Of a DNA stretch of 64,000 nt, positions 7,409 through 15,636 are shown in pieces. The stretch is from CAZSMC01 sp964607755 (lineage in GTDB: Bacteria; Zhuqueibacterota; Zhuqueibacteria; Residuimicrobiales; Krinioviventaceae). Made by a program: the position numbers and the translations under genes. Within the stretch, counting starts at the first letter, position 1. Each line of letters starts with the position of its first letter. The stretch is from assembly GCA_964607755.1 (NCBI GenBank), contig CAZSMC010000004.1, positions 1 to 64,000 on the forward strand, written 5' to 3'. The notes below the pieces were generated by a model, which worked only from the letters and a program-made list of their open reading frames with translations, was not told where the DNA came from and did no database searches.

Positions 7409-8869
7409 ATGCTCAATCTCTTAAAACATAATACAATTATTTTAACAGGCTTGTTTCTTTTTGCATCAACGACAGCGCTTTTAGGACAGCCTATTGACAC
7501 CACATCCGATGTCGAAGAACAGGAAGAACGCGACTTTTTGTTCGCGCCAGACTGGAACCGTTTTCGGGCTGCCGATTCGCTCACATTTCTGGAATTTACC
7601 GGCTCTATCAACCGGTCTCTTTTGGATTATGTGCAAGAAGATGGCAGATACACCGGCCAATTCGTGGTGGATGCCAGGCTCCTGGAAGAAGACTCACTGA
7701 TTGCCCGAAAAATGTGGCGCAACAAAAATTACGCTGACAGCCTGTCTGATGTTAAATCGAATCAGATGCTGTATTTTATTAATAATTTTCAGGTCCCGCC
7801 AGGAACTTATCAACTTGAAATAACGGTTTACGATGCTAATGACAGTTCGCGTACCAAAACATATACCATGGATGTAAAGACCGGCGATTTTTCAAAAAAG
7901 TTGGCTATCAGCGATGTACAGTTTGCCACGTCGATTAGACGGGAAAATTCCGATAATCCTTATGTAAAAAACGGTTATAAAGTGATGCCAAATCCTTCCG
8001 GCATTTATGGCATTGGCATGCCCATTCTTTACACTTATGCAGAAATATATAATTTGGCTGAAGCTTCAGATGAAAATGGAGAGACCTATTCTGTTTCTTA
8101 CACGATTTATGACGGTGACGGTGAGGAGGTTAAATCGTTCCCCACCCGGGAGCATCACAAGCCCGGACAATCGGCTGTAGAAGTGAACAATTTGAATGTG
8201 GTTACGCTGGTGTCTGGTCCGTATACCCTGGCTGTAAAAGTGACGGATCATGAAACCGGCAACGAAGCGACAACACGCCGGCGCTTCTTTGTCTACAGAG
8301 ATGTTGATTTTGAAGAAGGCGGTGCAGCGTTGCAGAAACAAAGCGGTATGAAAACCGGCGTGGGCAGCGCAGGCATGGATGCAGACCGCTACGATGTTAT
8401 GGCAGAGAAAAAATTAGACCAGGAATTTGAATACGCGCGTTACATTGCCCGTACCGAAGAGCGCAAAACCTGGAAAAACCTGAATGAAGAAGGCAAACGG
8501 GAATACATCAAAAAATTCTGGGCTGAGCGGGATGAAACTCCTGGAACGATGGCCAACGAATTCAAGCAACAATATCTCAGCCGGGTGAAAATCGCTAATC
8601 AATTATACCGCGGTGGCTTTCATGAAGGATGGAAATCCGATCGCGGACGGATTCTGCTTGTGTACGGTAAACCGGACGAAATCGAACGATTCCCGATGAG
8701 CGGGCAACAACTGGAATATCACGTGTGGCATTATTATTCGATCCAGGGCGGTGTTGTTTTTGTGTTTGCAGATAAGAATAATTTGGGCAATTTGGAACTC
8801 GTCCATTCAACAGCCAGAGGCGAATTGTACGATCCGGAATGGCAACGCTGGGTGAATGTAAACGATTGA
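7409..8869 (+). CDS. GWxTD domain-containing exported protein
   Basis: The 486-aa product has a signal peptide (LLKHNTIILTGLFLFASTTA, residues about 4-23), a beta-rich middle and a C-terminal GWxTD domain. The hallmark reads GWKSDRGRILLVYGKPDEIE at 407-426, so Ser replaces the usual Thr. GWxTD proteins are typical of KSB1, Calditrichota, Zixibacteria and related phyla; their biochemical role is not established. Start ATG 7409 is preferred over the in-frame ATG 7388 because AGAGGAG lies eight bases upstream. It begins 33 bases after smc, so co-transcription is likely. It ends at a strong hairpin. Confidence 0.85.
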   Translation: MLNLLKHNTIILTGLFLFASTTALLGQPIDTTSDVEEQEERDFLFAPDWNRFRAADSLTFLEFTGSINRSLLDYVQEDGRYTGQFVVDARLLEEDSLIARKMWRNKNYADSLSDVKSNQMLYFINNFQVPPGTYQLEITVYDANDSSRTKTYTMDVKTGDFSKKLAISDVQFATSIRRENSDNPYVKNGYKVMPNPSGIYGIGMPILYTYAEIYNLAEASDENGETYSVSYTIYDGDGEEVKSFPTREHHKPGQSAVEVNNLNVVTLVSGPYTLAVKVTDHETGNEATTRRRFFVYRDVDFEEGGAALQKQSGMKTGVGSAGMDADRYDVMAEKKLDQEFEYARYIARTEERKTWKNLNEEGKREYIKKFWAERDETPGTMANEFKQQYLSRVKIANQLYRGGFHEGWKSDRGRILLVYGKPDEIERFPMSGQQLEYHVWHYYSIQGGVVFVFADKNNLGNLELVHSTARGELYDPEWQRWVNVND

Positions 8870-8877
8870 TTCAAACC

Positions 8878-8914
8878 AACGGCCTCAAACATCCCGGTGA
8901 TGTTTGGGGCCGTT
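8878..8914. terminator. Bidirectional terminator hairpin between convergent genes
   Basis: A 16-bp near-perfect stem, 8878-8893 with 8899-8914, encloses a five-base loop. It lies between the plus-strand GWxTD gene and the minus-strand CPBP gene and overlaps the last codons of the latter. T-tracts are weak on both sides. Confidence 0.6.
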
Positions 8915-9718
8915 GTATCGACGATTCAATACAACTATACTTTCTATAAGCAATAAAATACACACCGCAAATAAAACCACATAAGCCGAATCATTACCGA
9001 CCCAGTCACGCGTTGTCATTACGTCCTTACTGACAACCATACCCATAATAAAACTGAATCCATTGGCAACCGCGTGAATTAACATGACACCAACGAGTGA
9101 ACGGGTTTTGTAATAAATCCAGCCCATAAACAACCCAAGAGTTGCACCGGGAAGAAACTGCCACGGATTCAGGTGCATCACGCCAAATATCAGCGCTGAC
9201 CAGATGATGGCCTTTTTCGGGGAATATAAACCGAGAAAACCGTCAAGTATAATGCCGCGGCACAAACACTCTTCAAACACTGGCGCCGCAATGACGAGCA
9301 TGATAAAAGTCGGGACGTTGTGCCGGTCGAGCAAATCTTCCAGCATCTTTTTAAAAAAATCTGGCATTGGGATGAGATCAACAACCGGATCGATGATGAA
9401 ATAGATGGCGAGGGTGGCGATTGGCAATATTAGGTAATAAATAGCCGGGATTGATTTGAACGAAAACGAATAGCCGGCCTGGCGCCGCTTTTTCATTGTT
9501 GCGCCGTACCACAAGGTCAGCACAAAAGGAAGAGAATAAAGCACGAGCAAAGTCCAGGAATTTGACAGAAATGCCTGGCTCGCTTGCTGTCCCCAGATTG
9601 ACGAAACTATAACGCTCAAAACTATGGCAGCGAGTAAAACAAGAATGGTAAACACAATAACAAAACCAAGCAGGCCAAAGGATTGTTTTATATTTGGATA
9701 AGCGGGTGGTGTATTCAT
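8885..9718 (-). CDS. CPBP family intramembrane metalloprotease (CAAX protease-like)
   Basis: The 277-aa polytopic membrane protein carries the three Abi/CPBP motifs: EECLCR (E149, E150, R154), FGVMH (F178, H182) and HAVAN (H215, N219). In characterised relatives such as Rce1 these residues form the glutamate/histidine metalloprotease site within the membrane. Hydrophobic segments run from about residue 14 onward. Bacterial members act in bacteriocin immunity, envelope protein processing or unknown roles; the substrate cannot be deduced. It lies downstream of selB on the same strand, separated by 52 bases. Confidence 0.85.
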   Translation of the reverse strand: MNTPPAYPNIKQSFGLLGFVIVFTILVLLAAIVLSVIVSSIWGQQASQAFLSNSWTLLVLYSLPFVLTLWYGATMKKRRQAGYSFSFKSIPAIYYLILPIATLAIYFIIDPVVDLIPMPDFFKKMLEDLLDRHNVPTFIMLVIAAPVFEECLCRGIILDGFLGLYSPKKAIIWSALIFGVMHLNPWQFLPGATLGLFMGWIYYKTRSLVGVMLIHAVANGFSFIMGMVVSKDVMTTRDWVGNDSAYVVLFAVCILLLIESIVVLNRRYNGPKHHRDV

Positions 9719-9770
9719 ATTATTTTCCCTGTTCAGGTATTAGCTTTTTTTCAATATTTTCAAAAATAAT

Positions 9771-11651
9771 TTATTTCTTGATTACACGGACATCTTGCTC
9801 ACGTTCAGTAATGCCGGTTTTATCAAAATATACAAGCAGCGGCAGCGCATATTTCCGGCTGGTGCCAATCAGATTGCGAAACTCGCTGACAGAAATGTGC
9901 TCATGGTCTTTGGCATACTCTAACAGCATCTCTTTTGCTTTTTCAACGTATTTTGAAAGCAAAAAAATATCGTCTTCCAACTGAATGATCTGACCGAGCT
10001 CCTTCATAGCAAATAAAATACGTTTTATTTCACCGGGAGATTGACCCAACTTTTCAGTGATAATTTTGACAGGCGGTGTCTGGAACGGTTTTTCTTCCAA
10101 TATCCCGATAATTTGGGATGCGGTTTCCCGGTCTTGCCCTTCAATGGTCACTTTATGATACGAGCGTTGAAGGATGTGATTTTCATCGCGAACCAGTTTT
10201 TCACGCTGCAATTCCTCAACCACTTTTTGGAATACATTATCATCGCATCCTAATTTGGATTGAACCCGGGCTTTATCTATACCAGGACGCAAAGGAAAGG
10301 CTTTATGAAAAGCATCCAGCTCTTTCAGCAACTGCTGTTTAAGCTGTCCAAATGCTTCGGAATGAATAAATCCGGAATTAAGCTGACAGACCTGCTTTTC
10401 GTTAACCATCGTTCGAATCGTGTTTTTTACAACCTCCAGCGGCAGTCCGGAACGTTTTGCGATGTCTTTTTCAGATATCGGTTGAGCACCTTTTTCTCCG
10501 AACAATGCAGCCAAAATTTCCCCCGGTTTGTTTTGCCGGATACTTTCAAGACGGCGAATGATCTGATCATCAAACCGCTTGTGCGGCGATGGATTGATGT
10601 CCAGAATCAAACCACCGCCAATCGTTAGCGGTGGCGAATAACGACGAATGATGAACGGCTGACGGCTCATAGCAACTGCCGGTTTTTCCAGTTTAATTTG
10701 CGCCAGACAGTTCTGCCCCGGTTGACATGACCGGCAATTCAAAAGTTTGACACGTCCCATAATTTCCGAACTGCCGATATGAACGCGGACTCGCGTGTTC
10801 GATAAAAGTGTTTTTGGTGCTGAGGAAAGTAATGACAATGAAACATCAAAAAGATGTGACGGTTCGAATCGACCGGATGTAGCGAGTACGTCGCCGCGGC
10901 TGATTTCTTCTTTTGATATGCTGGCAAGATTGAGCGCCGCGCGTTCACCCTGTCTGGCTGCGCTCGCAGTGTGGCCGTGCTTTTGAATATGACGGATTTT
11001 AACGTCTCTTTTCCCTGGTAATATCTCGAGTTCCTGGCCTGTCTTTGCTTCTCCTGAAAGCACAGATCCTGTGACTACCGTTCCGTGCCCCTGGATGGTA
11101 AACGAGCGGTCAACTGGCATCCAGAACTCTGCTCGCTGAGGACGTGGCGGCAGATCAGCAGCCATCTGCAAAAGTCCTTTTTTCAACTGATCGATTCCCT
11201 GGCCAGTCACTGGTGAAACTTTGTAAATCGGAGCATTTTCTAAAAATGAATTCACGACCAGATGCTGCACATCTTGTTGCACCATTGCAAGCCACTCCTC
11301 ATCCACCAGATCAATTTTTGACAGCGCAATCAAGCCTTTTTTTATCTCTAAAAGTCGCAGAATATCGAAATGCTCGCGTGTTTGCGGCATGACACCATCA
11401 TCAGCCGCTACTACCAGCATCACCATGTCTATAGTAGACACACCGGCAACCATATTTTTAACAAAGCGTTCGTGGCCCGGGACGTCAATAAATGCGAAAT
11501 TGTCTCCCCAAAAGGCGAAACCCAAATCAATGGTCAGCCCCCGCTGTTTTTCCTCTTTCAACCGGTCCGGGTCCATGCCGGTGATTGCTTTTACAATAGC
11601 GGACTTGCCATGGTCGACATGACCTGCTGTACCAATGATGACGTGTGACAT
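9771..11651 (-). CDS. selB: Selenocysteine-specific translation elongation factor SelB
   Basis: The 626-aa GTPase delivers Sec-tRNA(Sec) to UGA codons marked by a SECIS hairpin. Visible motifs are the P-loop GHVDHGKS (10-17), DVPGHE (56-61) and SKID (111-114), then beta-barrel domains II and III and a C-terminal half of winged-helix repeats (KDIAKRSGLP, SPGEIKRILFAMKELGQI) that bind the SECIS. ATG 11651 is chosen because the protein then begins MSHVIIGTAGHVDHGKS as in the family; an in-frame TTG three codons upstream is less likely. It starts 9 bases after the stop of the glycosidase gene. selA, selD and selC are not in the window. Confidence 0.93.
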   Translation of the reverse strand: MSHVIIGTAGHVDHGKSAIVKAITGMDPDRLKEEKQRGLTIDLGFAFWGDNFAFIDVPGHERFVKNMVAGVSTIDMVMLVVAADDGVMPQTREHFDILRLLEIKKGLIALSKIDLVDEEWLAMVQQDVQHLVVNSFLENAPIYKVSPVTGQGIDQLKKGLLQMAADLPPRPQRAEFWMPVDRSFTIQGHGTVVTGSVLSGEAKTGQELEILPGKRDVKIRHIQKHGHTASAARQGERAALNLASISKEEISRGDVLATSGRFEPSHLFDVSLSLLSSAPKTLLSNTRVRVHIGSSEIMGRVKLLNCRSCQPGQNCLAQIKLEKPAVAMSRQPFIIRRYSPPLTIGGGLILDINPSPHKRFDDQIIRRLESIRQNKPGEILAALFGEKGAQPISEKDIAKRSGLPLEVVKNTIRTMVNEKQVCQLNSGFIHSEAFGQLKQQLLKELDAFHKAFPLRPGIDKARVQSKLGCDDNVFQKVVEELQREKLVRDENHILQRSYHKVTIEGQDRETASQIIGILEEKPFQTPPVKIITEKLGQSPGEIKRILFAMKELGQIIQLEDDIFLLSKYVEKAKEMLLEYAKDHEHISVSEFRNLIGTSRKYALPLLVYFDKTGITEREQDVRVIKK

Positions 11652-11660
11652 AAATGCCAA

Positions 11661-12809
11661 TTACTCCAGACCTAATGTATCCAGCAGGGCAATGAACGTA
11701 CCGGCTGTCCAGCCCATGATAGGAGTGTTCTGAATACCTTCATTCGAGATGTGCGTCTTTTCTTTGACGTTATACCATTCCCAAAGCTCGCCTGTTTTCT
11801 TATAAACATCAACAACCATGTCGAGCCAGTTGGTACCAATATCAGCGGCATCTTCCATAAATTCGTGGTCGGAAAGGCCTTTTACCGTAAAATAAATATA
11901 CGGAGCACAAACATACGGATAATTCCACGGAGAAGGGGAATCCCCGTACGATTTATCTGTGATTGTCAGTCCCCCTGGAGCTAAAAAATCGTCAAGACTT
12001 TGTTGAATCTGTTTTGCCCGTTCAGCATCAATCATCTTTGCAAAGAGGGGCACAAAACCTGCCAGCGATTTCACCTGGCTGAGCCGTTTTTCAGCGAAAT
12101 TGTTATCAAAATAGAAATCCCGTGATTTATCCCAGCACAGATCAAATAATTTTTGGATCTGTTCGCTTTTTTCTAAAATATTATCCTGACCAACACCGGT
12201 CGCCTCAATTTGCAGATCATAGATAAGCTGACCATTTCTATAGAGCAGCGCATTCAAATCAACAGGATTATAATTTTGCACCTGGTCGAAACGTGAGGAA
12301 TGGATCCAGCAGGATTCAGCTTCGGCGATGCGGCCGGCATTTTCACTAGCTGCATCGTTTGCAGCGAACCGGAACAATCCAGCAGGAGATGTGTGCGGAT
12401 TGGATGTCCAATAGTTATATTCATTGACCACATCCGTAAGCATACGGTCAAGCCATTCTTTCTCGCCCGTCACCCGGTACACATCCCGGACAATCCAGGG
12501 CAAAAGTGGAATTTGTGAAAAGTTCAGCATGGACTTTTTCGTCGAAGCTGGCACATAGCCGTATTTTCGTTGCAAAAACACCAGATTCTCTGCGTTATGT
12601 TTTGCCTGTTCTATCATTTTCAGCCGGATGAGAGCAAGATTAATAAAATACGTATCCCAGTAATAAAGGGCGTTTTTTTCTTGTCCCGGTACCACATAAG
12701 GATAGGGAACGCTAATCAGTTCTTCCGATTCATCAACTTGTTCGCGAATTAAATCGTTAGCTAAACGATCTTTAATTTCTGAGACTAAAGTGTTGTAATG
12801 TGCTGCCAT
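11661..12809 (-). CDS. Trehalase-like / MGH1-type glycoside hydrolase
   Basis: The 382-aa protein looks like a six-hairpin (alpha/alpha)6 glycosidase of the GH37/GH63/trehalase-like clan. Near the N-terminus, VVPGQEKNALYYWDTYF matches the trehalase-type PGGRFRExYYWDSYF signature. SPSPWNYPYVCAPYIYF near residue 290 corresponds to the QWDxPNGWAP region, and ELWEWYNV to the C-terminal catalytic Glu region. No signal peptide is seen, so it is probably cytoplasmic. The exact sugar substrate is not certain from sequence. AGAGGA precedes ATG 12809. selB follows directly, but no functional link is apparent. Confidence 0.75.
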   Translation of the reverse strand: MAAHYNTLVSEIKDRLANDLIREQVDESEELISVPYPYVVPGQEKNALYYWDTYFINLALIRLKMIEQAKHNAENLVFLQRKYGYVPASTKKSMLNFSQIPLLPWIVRDVYRVTGEKEWLDRMLTDVVNEYNYWTSNPHTSPAGLFRFAANDAASENAGRIAEAESCWIHSSRFDQVQNYNPVDLNALLYRNGQLIYDLQIEATGVGQDNILEKSEQIQKLFDLCWDKSRDFYFDNNFAEKRLSQVKSLAGFVPLFAKMIDAERAKQIQQSLDDFLAPGGLTITDKSYGDSPSPWNYPYVCAPYIYFTVKGLSDHEFMEDAADIGTNWLDMVVDVYKKTGELWEWYNVKEKTHISNEGIQNTPIMGWTAGTFIALLDTLGLE

Positions 12810-12995
12810 CGTTATCCTCTTTATTTAAGTTAATAATTTTTTATTCATCAACTGCACGAATAGAATTCATGTAATTTCTCCAGAATTTTAATCCGAGGTA
12901 GCCCACGGATAACAAAGACGAGATGAATGATTACAAATGCAAAATTGATGTATGTGTTCTTAAAAATCATTTTTTGGGGAGATTTTTTGCACAAT

Positions 12996-13859
12996 TCATG
13001 AGGTCGCCGAGTCAACAGACTTTTTCGCAATATACTTTTTCAGAAAAGGCCAGAAAACCATCATTTTTGTTTTTGAGCCAAGATATTTGAAATAATGCAA
13101 AACTTTGAGCGTTTGCAGATAGCTTTTGATATAAGCCGGGATATCATTAACTGAGGACGGCAGCATTTCCAGCGTAATATAACCGGAAAACCGAACTTTT
13201 TTTATGGTACGGAGTAATTTCTCCACCGGCAATATTCCGCCCTTGCCAAACGGGATATGCACATCTTTATCTTTATAACAATCAGAGATGTGTATTGTGC
13301 CGATATTATCGATCCGATTTTGAAATTCTTTAACAGGGTCTATACCTGAGATAAAATAATGCGGAGCGTCAAAACACAAACCCGGCAATTGAGCTCCAAG
13401 AGCTTCCCTGCCTTGCTTGTATAGCGATGAAAATTTTTCAGCTTTCATGGACGGAATGTTTTCCAGATAGACAGGCACATCGAGGTGGGAGAGATTATGG
13501 AAAAGAAAAGTACTGGAAGAACGCAAGAGCTCATCAGCAATGTGGGGCTCCGGTGGATGTACGATGCAATGCTGAATGTTTAAACTATCTTTATGAGCAT
13601 TGACCAGATGAATGGTGCGATCGATTTCATCAGTATAATCCAGACACGAAAAATCCCAGCCGTTTTCACTTACAATGGGAAGATGAAAAGCCGTATGAGA
13701 GCGGGACAAAACCCGGGTCATATCAACAAAATCATCAAAGGATGAACTGTTGATTTCGAAAAAATTCATCCCCAGCATTTTTAAACCCATAATTAAAGTT
13801 GAAGGTGAAAAATTATTGTACCGAGCAATAGTCACGCCTATTCGCGGTGGTTTGTACAA
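12996..13859 (-). CDS. Sugar phosphate isomerase/epimerase-like TIM barrel protein
   Basis: The 287-aa product resembles the xylose-isomerase-like TIM barrel (AP endonuclease family 2 fold). Barrel strands include IGVTIARYNNFS at the start, GMNFFEIN (about 30-37), HCIVHPPEPH (about 96-105), VYLENIPSM, LCFDAPHYFI, GTIHISDCYKDKDVHIPFG and GYITLEMLP. The Glu of VYLENI, the Asp of CFDAPH, the His of IHISD and the Glu of TLEML are in the usual metal-ligand places. TTG 13859 is supported by GGAGG five to six bases upstream. The substrate is unknown. 186 bases separate it from the glycosidase, so it may share sugar metabolism with it. Confidence 0.7.
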   Translation of the reverse strand: MYKPPRIGVTIARYNNFSPSTLIMGLKMLGMNFFEINSSSFDDFVDMTRVLSRSHTAFHLPIVSENGWDFSCLDYTDEIDRTIHLVNAHKDSLNIQHCIVHPPEPHIADELLRSSSTFLFHNLSHLDVPVYLENIPSMKAEKFSSLYKQGREALGAQLPGLCFDAPHYFISGIDPVKEFQNRIDNIGTIHISDCYKDKDVHIPFGKGGILPVEKLLRTIKKVRFSGYITLEMLPSSVNDIPAYIKSYLQTLKVLHYFKYLGSKTKMMVFWPFLKKYIAKKSVDSATS

Positions 13860-13916
13860 ACAGCCCTCCGGACATCTTGCCTGTCAGAATTCTAATAAAT
13901 TCGCCTTCCGAACGTT

Positions 13917-14330
13917 TCAGAAAATACGCCTAATTATCAAGTATAACCAGTTCAAAGGAACGCATGTAATAAGCAAAATTCGAACCACTTTATGCTCTTT
14001 AACGGACAGGGTGATGTGAATATTTCTTTTAAATATCCAGCCGGCCATGGCATTTAGTACCCATATTAAAAGTCCAGAATAAATTATGAAAAAAAGAGGA
14101 TTTGTTATAAATGATTTAACGATATGAGCATGACCTAGTTGCATAGCCGAGCGCGTTGCACCACAGGCCGGGCATGGCAACCCTGTCCACTCACGAAAAA
14201 GACAAGGGGGTATATATTCAAAAAGATTATCCACAAAAACTAAAAGTCCGAGACCAACAGCGCCGACAGCACCGTAATAGATTCCGGTCTGCACGGTTGC
14301 AAAAGTTTGTGATTGCGTTTGTACTTTCAT
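13917..14330 (-). CDS. DUF2752 family membrane protein
   Basis: The 137-aa product has three or four hydrophobic segments and the family hallmark LPCPACGATRS (cysteines at residues 53 and 56) in the loop after the first. DUF2752 proteins are small membrane proteins of unknown function, widespread in Bacteroidota and relatives; the CPxCGxTR motif suggests metal binding or a redox role, unproven. ATG 14330 is preferred over an in-frame TTG nine codons upstream. It lies 57 bases upstream of the TIM-barrel gene on the same strand. Confidence 0.75.
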   Translation of the reverse strand: MKVQTQSQTFATVQTGIYYGAVGAVGLGLLVFVDNLFEYIPPCLFREWTGLPCPACGATRSAMQLGHAHIVKSFITNPLFFIIYSGLLIWVLNAMAGWIFKRNIHITLSVKEHKVVRILLITCVPLNWLYLIIRRIF

Positions 14331-14571
14331 CAGTCTGTGATAATATATTTTATTCAATCAAAAAATCAAACAAAAAACAATTCGATATCAAAATGAAAAT
14401 TTGTATTATTGATATTCATACTTTGGAACGATGAATGTAAAAATTCCGTTAATTATTGAAACTTGAATTTGGAATTCTGCAATATTTTTCTATCTTTATG
14501 AAAAGCTGGTCAATCGAACAATCAAACCTGGTTGTCATCAATATTAACCAATCATCCAAGAGAAGCTCGTA

Positions 14572-15543
14572 ATGTACAAAAGAATAATCACACATGCCGA
14601 CTTTGACGGCGTTGTTTGCGCCACTATTTGTTCACACGTTTTTAATATTGACTTTATCGTTTTCACCCAACCGCGTCTGGTGAATGAAGCCAAAATTTCT
14701 ATCACCAAGGAAGATATTGTATGCGATTTGCCTTATCCATTGGAATGCGGCATGTGGTTTGATCATCACGAAGGCAATTTAGAAGAATTGAAATACCGCA
14801 ACATAGACATCGAACAGGTTAACGGAAAGTTTGAGGCAGCTCCCTCCTGCGCCCGGGTTATATACAATTATTTTAAGAACATGGATCTACCCGATCATTT
14901 TGAACCTATTGTCGAGGAAACGGATATTATTGATTCTTTTGATTATAAAGACATCGAAGACTGGCGTCGCAAAACACCCGGCAAAACTATCGAAGCGACT
15001 ATTAAATTAAAAGAACCCAGTGCTCAGCGTAAATGGCAGCATCTTCGCAACCTGGTTCAAAATTTGAAAACCAGACCTATTGAACAAGTCGCGAAAATGC
15101 CAAGCGTCAGGAAACGGTACCGGCAATATCTTGAAGAAGAAGAACGCATGCTGGAGCAAATCAAAAATGAAATTTCATTTTTGCCAAAAGATACCGAGCA
15201 TCAAATGATCATTTTGGATATGACGCATTATAAACATCAGCCCAATTTGCTGAAACACCTGGCATATCTCATTCACCCGGAAGCTTTGGCTGTTCTGCAG
15301 GTTTCGAATTTATTTTCAGACCATACCAAAACAAACAACCTGTCTTTTTCGATGTCCCTTAGCCTGAACTTGCAATCTGATGAACACTCGAAAGACGTTG
15401 GCGATATACTGCGGTTCCTCAATCTGGGTGGCGGACACCCTGGCGCTGGAGCCGGAGTAAAACATTGCTCAAGCAAAGATGAAATGCTAAAATCAAAAGA
15501 TGAAATTATTCATCAAATTTATGATCTTTTTACAAAACAATAA
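14572..15543 (+). CDS. DHH/DHHA1 family phosphoesterase
   Basis: The 323-aa protein has the DHH phosphoesterase layout: HADFDG at residues 8-13, DLPYP near 52, the DHH triad at 64-66 (MWFDHHEGN), and the C-terminal DHHA1 substrate-binding motif GGGHPGAG from residue 286. The family includes NrnA-type oligoribonucleases and cyclic-dinucleotide phosphodiesterases, which hydrolyse phosphodiester bonds with Mn2+. It could also act as an exopolyphosphatase-like enzyme; the substrate cannot be chosen from sequence alone. It stands alone on the plus strand. Confidence 0.8.
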   Translation: MYKRIITHADFDGVVCATICSHVFNIDFIVFTQPRLVNEAKISITKEDIVCDLPYPLECGMWFDHHEGNLEELKYRNIDIEQVNGKFEAAPSCARVIYNYFKNMDLPDHFEPIVEETDIIDSFDYKDIEDWRRKTPGKTIEATIKLKEPSAQRKWQHLRNLVQNLKTRPIEQVAKMPSVRKRYRQYLEEEERMLEQIKNEISFLPKDTEHQMIILDMTHYKHQPNLLKHLAYLIHPEALAVLQVSNLFSDHTKTNNLSFSMSLSLNLQSDEHSKDVGDILRFLNLGGGHPGAGAGVKHCSSKDEMLKSKDEIIHQIYDLFTKQ

Positions 15544-15636
15544 TTATTAACGTAAAGCCATATCTCTGGCTGCCCGATGATATATTCCTTACCTCTGGCA
15601 GAGGATTCTTGTGAGCGCTTGCCAGATTTGCCCTAT

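Noticed and set aside
10855..10875. GGTTCGAATCGACC resembling a tRNA T-arm
   Set aside because: It lies inside selB in frame, with no acceptor or anticodon stems around it.
12848..13030. A 60-codon minus-strand ORF overlapping the end of the TIM-barrel gene
   Set aside because: It has no ribosome site or protein-like pattern and overlaps a supported gene in another frame.
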